64,000 nucleotides of DNA, from contig NC_083524.1 of the NCBI RefSeq assembly GCF_032362555.1, positions 2,590,001 through 2,654,000 of the forward strand, given 5' to 3'. The stretch's first letter is position 1. Each line of letters starts with the position of its first letter. The notes beneath the pieces were generated by a model, which was given only the letters and a program-made list of their open reading frames with translations, ran no database searches and had not been told where the DNA came from. A program made the position numbers and the translations under genes. The stretch is from Amyelois transitella. Lineage: Eukaryota; Arthropoda; Insecta; Lepidoptera; Pyralidae. Shown piece after piece: positions 43,739 to 64,000 of this stretch.

Positions 43739-44221
43739 AACGAACACGTGTGAATTTTAAGAAAGACCAAGATCAACTGGAAATGGTTCGGGTTCGCAGT
43801 GGCGTGGCCACCAGGCCTGACCGCGCGGCCGCCGCGCGGTCACCATACTTTCGTCGCGCGGCCGACACGCTGTAACATTCCGCGTCATATAAACGCGCCC
43901 TAAGAGTGAAGTTAACCGCATGATAATGATATCATTAATTTACACTGGTCGAGTTGTTTGTGCGAGTTTAATGCACTTTCTACTACTGAATTAAAAGAAT
44001 TAAAAAAAATCAAGAAATTAGTGTTTATTACTTTAGGTAAATCACTAAAATTGGTAATAAATTATGTAGAACCATTGTTAATTAACGGGCTTTACAATAT
44101 ATCCATTTCATTTCTCTTCTCTGGATGTTGTAAGAAGCCTAGCGTAGCCATAGACCATGAGGAAACCACATGCCTGATTACAAATCTCTAGATTCAGCGG
44201 TTTTAGCTTTTTAGGTATTCA

Positions 44222-44432
44222 AACATACATACATATCATTACGTTGGCTCTGTCAACAGTCTTGAAAGGCCACGTTCAGCTGTTTGGCTTAATGATAGAA
44301 TTGAAAGTCAAATAGGTTGCTAGCCCGTCGCCTAAAAGAAGAATCCCTTTATAAGCCAATCCCTTAGTCGCCTTTTACGACATCCGTGGGAAATGGAGTA
44401 GTCCTATTCTTTTTTTATTGGTGCTCGCTATC
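44222..44432 (-). repeat. Family A repeat, partly deleted
   Basis: CATACATATCATTACG joined to TTGGCTCTGTCAACAGTCTT, then the usual body to TTTTTTATTGGTGCTCG. Confidence 0.65.
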
Positions 44433-44439
44433 CTCAGAC

Positions 44440-45930
44440 GGCTACTTGCTGAATCTCGTGTCTATAACTAAACCCACGCCCGCTTAAACATTGTAAAACT
44501 AGTCGTAATAAAGATTGTAGTTATTTTATGGATTTTAAAATTACTTCATAAAACTCTTACCTGCGACGACCTAAATATCACATCCTCTTTTGTAAATTTA
44601 AATTTATCTGAGCGTACTTAGTTAATAGTTATACCTATGTATGCGAAACGAAAAGATATGACAGATATGACATGTTGCGTTTATTTTCTTCACAGGTATT
44701 TTCATCTCAGTAGAAATACTTACTATTCCCGTGAAATTTGTGAAAATATTCGCCAGTGAAGCCGCAGGTAAAATCTAGAATATACTGAATATAATTTAAA
44801 TTCAATCAAGTCCATTAAACATACGCTGTTACCTAATAAGTTACTTGCGGTGATCGATTTGTCAAATTAATTCGACCAATGTAATTTTATACAGTAAGTA
44901 CTTGTAATATGCATTATTTTTATTGTGGTATAGATATTATGTAGTTACATACATACATGTGCGGTCATCGATTGCTATCATTTCAATTAGGCACTTACTG
45001 ATAAGTGCAAAATTATGTTCTAATTGTATATGTACTTATTAACTGCGTTATGAAAACATTTCCGTGAAATAGGTATGTTATGATACCAGTTTTTTCTAAC
45101 AACTGCCTGCGGATATCCAAAATTATTAAGTATATTTTATATAAAATTCCGGTTGGAAATTTCCATGGAATCTTTCGATCCACATGGTACTTAGTTCTTT
45201 TGTCCTTTAGTCGCCTTCGACAACTTTGAAAGGAAAATTGTTCTTTTCTACTTTGTGGGATTGGCGTTTAAGTGAAATAATTAAAGAGTAATAGATATTC
45301 AAAGAAATCTGTTACTTAGTATAGTTAAGTTTGTGATATCAAATAAAATATTTTTCTTTCTTTCTTTCAAAGACGTTTTCATTTATTAATTAAAATACAA
45401 CATCATGAAGTAGATATTTAACTACCAATAAATTTACGAGTACATAATATGATTGAGATTGCTGTGTAACGATATTTTCTTTTTAATTCATTTAAAATAT
45501 TTCGGCATAAATTATTACTCGATATTGCATAAGAATCCCTTATAGGTACCTACAAAAAGCAATAGATTAAGTGTTACAGATATAATAGGTAATACAAAAA
45601 CGCTCCATCTCATGTATATGAATGGAAATTTACGAAATTAATATACCTACTAAGTATAATAAAACAGAAAATTTTGTAACTGGAAATGCTTTTGGTTACC
45701 TACGCTTATAAGGTTTTAATTAAAATTCAAATGTCTTGCGATAACCTAGACATTGTGTTATGATAAGCAGAGTAGATTCAGACGAGATTTATCATAATGT
45801 TATCTATAATTAAAGATATTCATAAAATTGTTCTTTTCCACGTCATTCAAATTTGCTCAAGACCAATTATAAGTAGGAGCCCTTTACAGAATTCTTTAAA
45901 AAATTAGATGTCTGTGTTTTTGTTATAAAA
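44440..45930. other. Intergenic DNA between GALM and vermilion
   Basis: AT-rich with no coding frame recognised. A minus-strand donor-like CGTCGCAG/GTAAGAG near 44560 could be the first, non-coding GALM exon. A diverged family A head is at about 45195-45260. Confidence 0.35.
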
Positions 45931-45934
45931 TACT

Positions 45935-46190
45935 ATGCCCGCGACTTCGTCGGCGTGGAATATTTTGGGCATCATTTAAGCCCTCAAGGATGAATAATAT
46001 TCCCCGTTTTTTTCACATTTTCCATTATTTCTTTGCTCCTTATAGTTGCAGGGTGATGTTATATAGCCTAAAGCCTTCCTCGATAAATGGTCTATAAAAC
46101 ACAAAAATAATTTTTCAATTCAACTTTTAAACGTTCCTGAGATTAGCGCATTCAAACAAACTCTTCAGCTTAATAATATTAGTATATATT
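45935..46190 (+). repeat. CCCGCGACTTCGTCGGCG-type repeat
   Basis: Ends in CAGCTTAATAATATTAGTAT. Contains GGGTGATGTTATATAGCCTA, as in the copy at 56430. Confidence 0.75.
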
Positions 46191-46572
46191 AATTTATTAC
46201 AGTATGCATGTTGAAAGTTCCTACATAGATAATATCCTGCTCTTTAGACACTAGCCATAGCCGATTTTTAACAGACTTCAAGTAAAAGAGGAGCCTCTCA
46301 ATTCACCCATTATTTTTTTTTAGATTAGCTATAGTACTTGGGATACCTAGGTAAAATTCAGATAGAAATTCTCTGTCTTCATCTCCGGAAAAGATGTGTT
46401 ATTTCATGTAGGTATGTCTGTAGGAATTATAAGTCGTAATATAAACTTTACAGTTCACACAAAATGGCATCACATCAGTAATACGCAATTTTTTTTAAGA
46501 ATACCTTAATTTTTTAATTTTTATTAAAACACATAATTTTTAAAGTAATCTCTACATCTTAATATCAGATAC

Positions 46573-46735
46573 ATACATTCATACATATAGTCACATCTTT
46601 ATCCCTTGCGGGGTAGACAGAGCCAACAGTCTCGAAAAGACTGATTGGCCACGTTCAGCTATTTGGCTTTAAGATAGGATTGAGATTCAAATAGTAAGAA
46701 AACCAAGTTTATAAGCCTATCCCTTAGTCTATTAT
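46573..46735 (-). repeat. Family A repeat, partial
   Basis: CATACATATAGTCACATCTT through TTATAAGCCTATCCCTTAG. Confidence 0.7.
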
Positions 46736-46806
46736 CAGATTCATGAACATAATTTGGTCGAGAAATACCTACTAGTATTCAATGAGACACTAAGAATATA
46801 CATTTT

Positions 46807-46812
46807 TTTATT
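46807..46812 (-). terminator. Poly(A) signal of vermilion
   Basis: AATAAA on the minus strand, about 70 bp after the stop codon. Confidence 0.5.
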
Positions 46813-46880
46813 GGGTACCAGTGCCTACTAACAGCATACATTAATTCATCAAGACTTTATCACTACAAGATGTTATCAGA

Positions 46881-61380
<14,500 letters not shown>

Positions 61381-61560
61381 TTTTCGTATTTCCCTAGCTA
61401 ACCACTTAAAAAATAAATAAACTTTTAAAAATCGAATTCAGAACGCGCGCACACACCCGGCGCGCTGTTATTTGATACTGACTAGCACAGACTACGCTTG
61501 CTTGTAGCCGGTGTAGGTTTCGTCACCCCTTGCTTGATAACACGAAGACTTGAAATTCAA
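61381..61560 (-). promoter_or_regulatory. Presumed vermilion 5' UTR and core promoter
   Basis: Minus-strand CTAGTCAGTATC at about 61475-61486 contains TCAGT, the arthropod initiator consensus, about 100 bp upstream of the start codon. No convincing TATA box lies 30 bp upstream. The start codon context is AAAAATGGCC. Confidence 0.35.
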
Positions 61561-62042
61561 AACTATGAGATATTGATTCCGATATAAACAGCCGTACAGT
61601 GGAGGAAGTAGTGCGAAAAACTATGCTTTCTAAGCGCGAAAATGATCGTTGTAATGTGATACCTCATTCAGGGTACCTGCATACGGAATAAAATACTTTT
61701 TTTACTTAAGTTTCTGGCTAATAGTTTGACAGCCCTTAGTGGATTTGTCAGATGATAGGCCAGTGCATTTGCCCACAAGCTGTAGAAGACGCTTTTTATC
61801 ATAGATATAAGAAATGTTATTGAGATTTCGACATTTATTTTTGCCTTGGTGTTTTTACACCCAAAAAATAAATTTCAAGATCGCATTCGCATTAAATTAT
61901 AAACAAACGTAGCCTGCCTATAGATATATAGAAGATTTTGTCTGTCCTGTGCCAAATATGTATTATTAAAACTATTCAGTAGTTTCTAAGTTAATTCGTT
62001 ACAAACAAACACACAAATTTCTTTATATTGTATTATAGTATT

Positions 62043-62188
62043 TTTATAGGCTAGTAAACTTTTGATTCATCTTTTACTATTTGAATCTCAATTTTATCAT
62101 AGCTGAACGTGGCCTATAAATTTTTTTTAAGGCTGTCCGTTCTGTCCATCCCGCAATTGATATAGACGTGATTATGTGTATGTATAAT
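62043..62188 (+). repeat. Family A repeat, 3' part
   Basis: CTTTTGATTCATCTTTTACT through GTATATGT-like tail, diverged. Confidence 0.55.
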
Positions 62189-62616
62189 ATTTTTAGCATG
62201 GTTCCCGTAACTCTCAATTTTATTGCCTCAGACATGATGATGCAATATAAATTACAGAGAATCAGTTTCTGCTCCACGGCAGCATAATTGCGCGTCGCAA
62301 ATGCTTGTTTATGGTCAGTTATGTTAATAAGTGTGTTTTTCCTATGAATTAACAAAAAACATTTTTTTTAAACTGTTCTCAATAAACATTAGGATTTTTT
62401 ATTTACTTACTAACGACCCGGCAAGAAATGTTTAAAACTTATAAACTTTTCTCTTGAATCTATTAAATCTATTAAAAAAAAAAACTGAATCAGAATCCGT
62501 TGTGTAGGATATTTTTTACCAATTTTATGGAACCGAGTGAAGACCTAATTGAATGTCCAGAATTTCTGGTTCTGACTATAATTTAACAGTAAATAACTGT
62601 TATAAAAGCAAGTTAT

Positions 62617-62705
62617 GTTTAAAGAACTTTATTTCTCATAAAAAATACAATGGTATTTCACTTACTGAGTAAACATTTTTACAATTAAATTACCTATACA
62701 ATGTG
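62617..62705 (+). repeat. 90-bp repeat, copy of 26647-26736
   Basis: ATGTTTAAAGAACTTTATTT through TACAATGTGCG. Confidence 0.75.
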
Positions 62706-63101
62706 CGTTATTAAGTACACTTAGGTACTTACATGCTTAGAACTTTGATTAAAAAGTTAGCAACGGGATGTTTCCCAAGTTATAGGTCTATATAGAGGTT
62801 ATACCTAGCTAGGAAAAATAACAGGAAAATGGTTTAAGTATGCAATTTTAAAGTGATTCACTTTTACCGGCATATTTCCAAGATTTTATACATCTCATTG
62901 GATTACATTGTAAGCGAGTAAGTCTGACGGAAGGTACCTAAATAAGTAAGTATATAATGCTAGTTTATGCCGACGACTTCGTTCGCGTGATTGACTGCTT
63001 TTTATTGATGTGTTATTTGTGTATTGTGTATGTATGTATTTCCTATAGTTCAGCTGAACTATCATGACGCTGCATCAGGTGTCCCACATCTTCAGAATTA
63101 C

Positions 63102-63475
63102 AGTACCGCGTGGTTCCCGCCACTTGATAATACGAAAAGATACTCTATATCTTTCCCAGGGATGACGTGAATAGCGACTTAGGGAATTGGTGCAAATCAA
63201 TCTAGTGTAAGCGTTCATGCTGGTATTGTAGCAATGAAAAAAAATCAAAGAGAGTGCCTGCTGGTTCTCTTCCCGTGCACATTGTAAAAGTCAATCAAGG
63301 GAAGGGCTAATTAACTAGAGATAATTCTTTATTCTATTATGCGATATTGGCTAGCAACCTGCCACCATTTGAATCTTAAATGTACCATTTAATACAGCTG
63401 AACGTGTCCTTACAGTCTCATTAACCTGACCAACCTTTTGGCTCTGTTTACCCCGTATCTAAGGGATATGTGATT
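63102..63475 (+). repeat. Family A repeats, old and diverged
   Basis: ACCGCGTGGTTCCCGCCACT through an interrupted body to CCCCGTATCTAAGGGATATG. Confidence 0.5.
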
Positions 63476-63554
63476 TTATTCATTTATTTACTTATTAAAA
63501 CTTTATTGAGCCTTGGTGTGAGCCTTAAAGGTAAAAATGTTAATTTTGTGTAAC

Positions 63555-63775
63555 ATACTTACATACAATCACGTCTACATCCCTTTTAGTGTAAACAGAG
63601 CCGACAGTCATAAAAGACTGATAGGCCACGTTCAGCTGTAGGGCTCATTGATAGAATTTCGATTCAAATAGTGCCAGGTTGCTACGCCATCGCCTCAAAA
63701 AAGAATCCTAAGTTTATAAGCCTATCCTTAAGTCGCCTTTTACGAAATCCATGGGAAAGAGATGGCGTGGTCAAT
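63555..63775 (-). repeat. Family A repeat, nearly full length
   Basis: ACATACAATCACGTCTACAT to GGGAAAGAGATGGCGTGGTC. Confidence 0.75.
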
Positions 63776-64000
63776 GTACCTACTTATAAATTGTTTCTAT
63801 AAAATGTTTCCAAGCCTACTTGCTCTATTTATTTTTAAATCATGACATTAGAAATGTGTATTATATCTCGTATTAAAAAAAAGCTGAGATAATGTCATAT
63901 TTTGACAGTTTGCTTGTACTACTTATTTGGTGATTTTTTTATAAAAATTTAATGTTTGGAGTATCATTACTTGATATAGCCGATGTCTAACGAAAAACTG

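Larger units (their letters stand above)
40999..43900. mobile_element. Complete PIF/Harbinger DNA transposon, 2.9 kb
   Basis: Imperfect terminal inverted repeats GGCTGCAGTTAGACGACGCG and (reverse complement of the right end) GGGCGCGTTTATATGACGCG, flanked by TAA at 40996-40998 and 43901-43903, the 3-bp TWA target duplication typical of this superfamily. GC-rich subterminal repeats of GACCGCGCGG type cluster at both ends (about 41030-41180 and 43820-43865) and are candidate transposase-binding sites. It encodes a DDE transposase and a MADF/BESS protein, both with open frames, so it may be autonomous. It lies about 270 bp upstream of the GALM start codon. Confidence 0.9.

Overview
This is eukaryotic nuclear DNA, almost certainly from a moth or butterfly (Lepidoptera). 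The genes are split by canonical GT-AG introns, the best protein matches are to animal families, and introns and spacers are full of short interspersed repeats of a type I associate with lepidopteran genomes: (TATG)n-tailed repeats, RTE-like LINE fragments with the same tail, tRNA-like SINEs, and CCCGCGACTTCGTCCGCG repeats. I do not name a species.

Six host genes can be assembled exon by exon, and in each the summed exon lengths keep one open frame. (1) 553-5047, minus: an RBM41-like RNA-binding protein (390 aa), related to the minor-spliceosome 65K protein. (2) 6736-16928, plus, divergent from gene 1: an ENOX-family protein (703 aa) with a Met/Asn/Pro-rich N-terminus, one RRM and a C-terminal coiled-coil region. 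(3) 22225-30483, plus: a cathepsin O-like papain-family protease (378 aa). (4) 32064-35669, plus: a tandem paralogue (310 aa) that keeps the catalytic residues but lacks the inhibitory propeptide. (5) 36148-40726, minus: aldose 1-epimerase (galactose mutarotase, 358 aa). (6) 46881-61380, minus: tryptophan 2,3-dioxygenase (vermilion, 398 aa), the first enzyme of the kynurenine/ommochrome pathway. The two proteases form a tandem pair. The other genes have no obvious shared pathway, as expected in an insect genome.

Mobile DNA makes up much of the rest. A complete PIF/Harbinger DNA transposon (40999-43900) lies just upstream of the epimerase. It has TAA target duplications, a DDE transposase on the minus strand and a MADF/BESS protein on the plus strand, and each of these two genes has an exon inside the other's intron. 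A 5'-truncated LINE with an 801-codon frame (17521-20328) sits inside an older RTE-like LINE copy, flanked by ATGTT duplications. Four short inverted-repeat (MITE-like) elements, a gag-like relic and dozens of SINE/LINE 3' fragments fill introns and spacers.

The most unusual structures are tandem, decaying copies of two neighbouring ENOX exons, the propeptide-less cathepsin paralogue, a 100-nt fragment of that paralogue's exon copied beside a SINE into a vermilion intron, a SINE lying flush against a vermilion splice donor, and a 3' tail shared by the most abundant short repeat and the RTE-like LINE.
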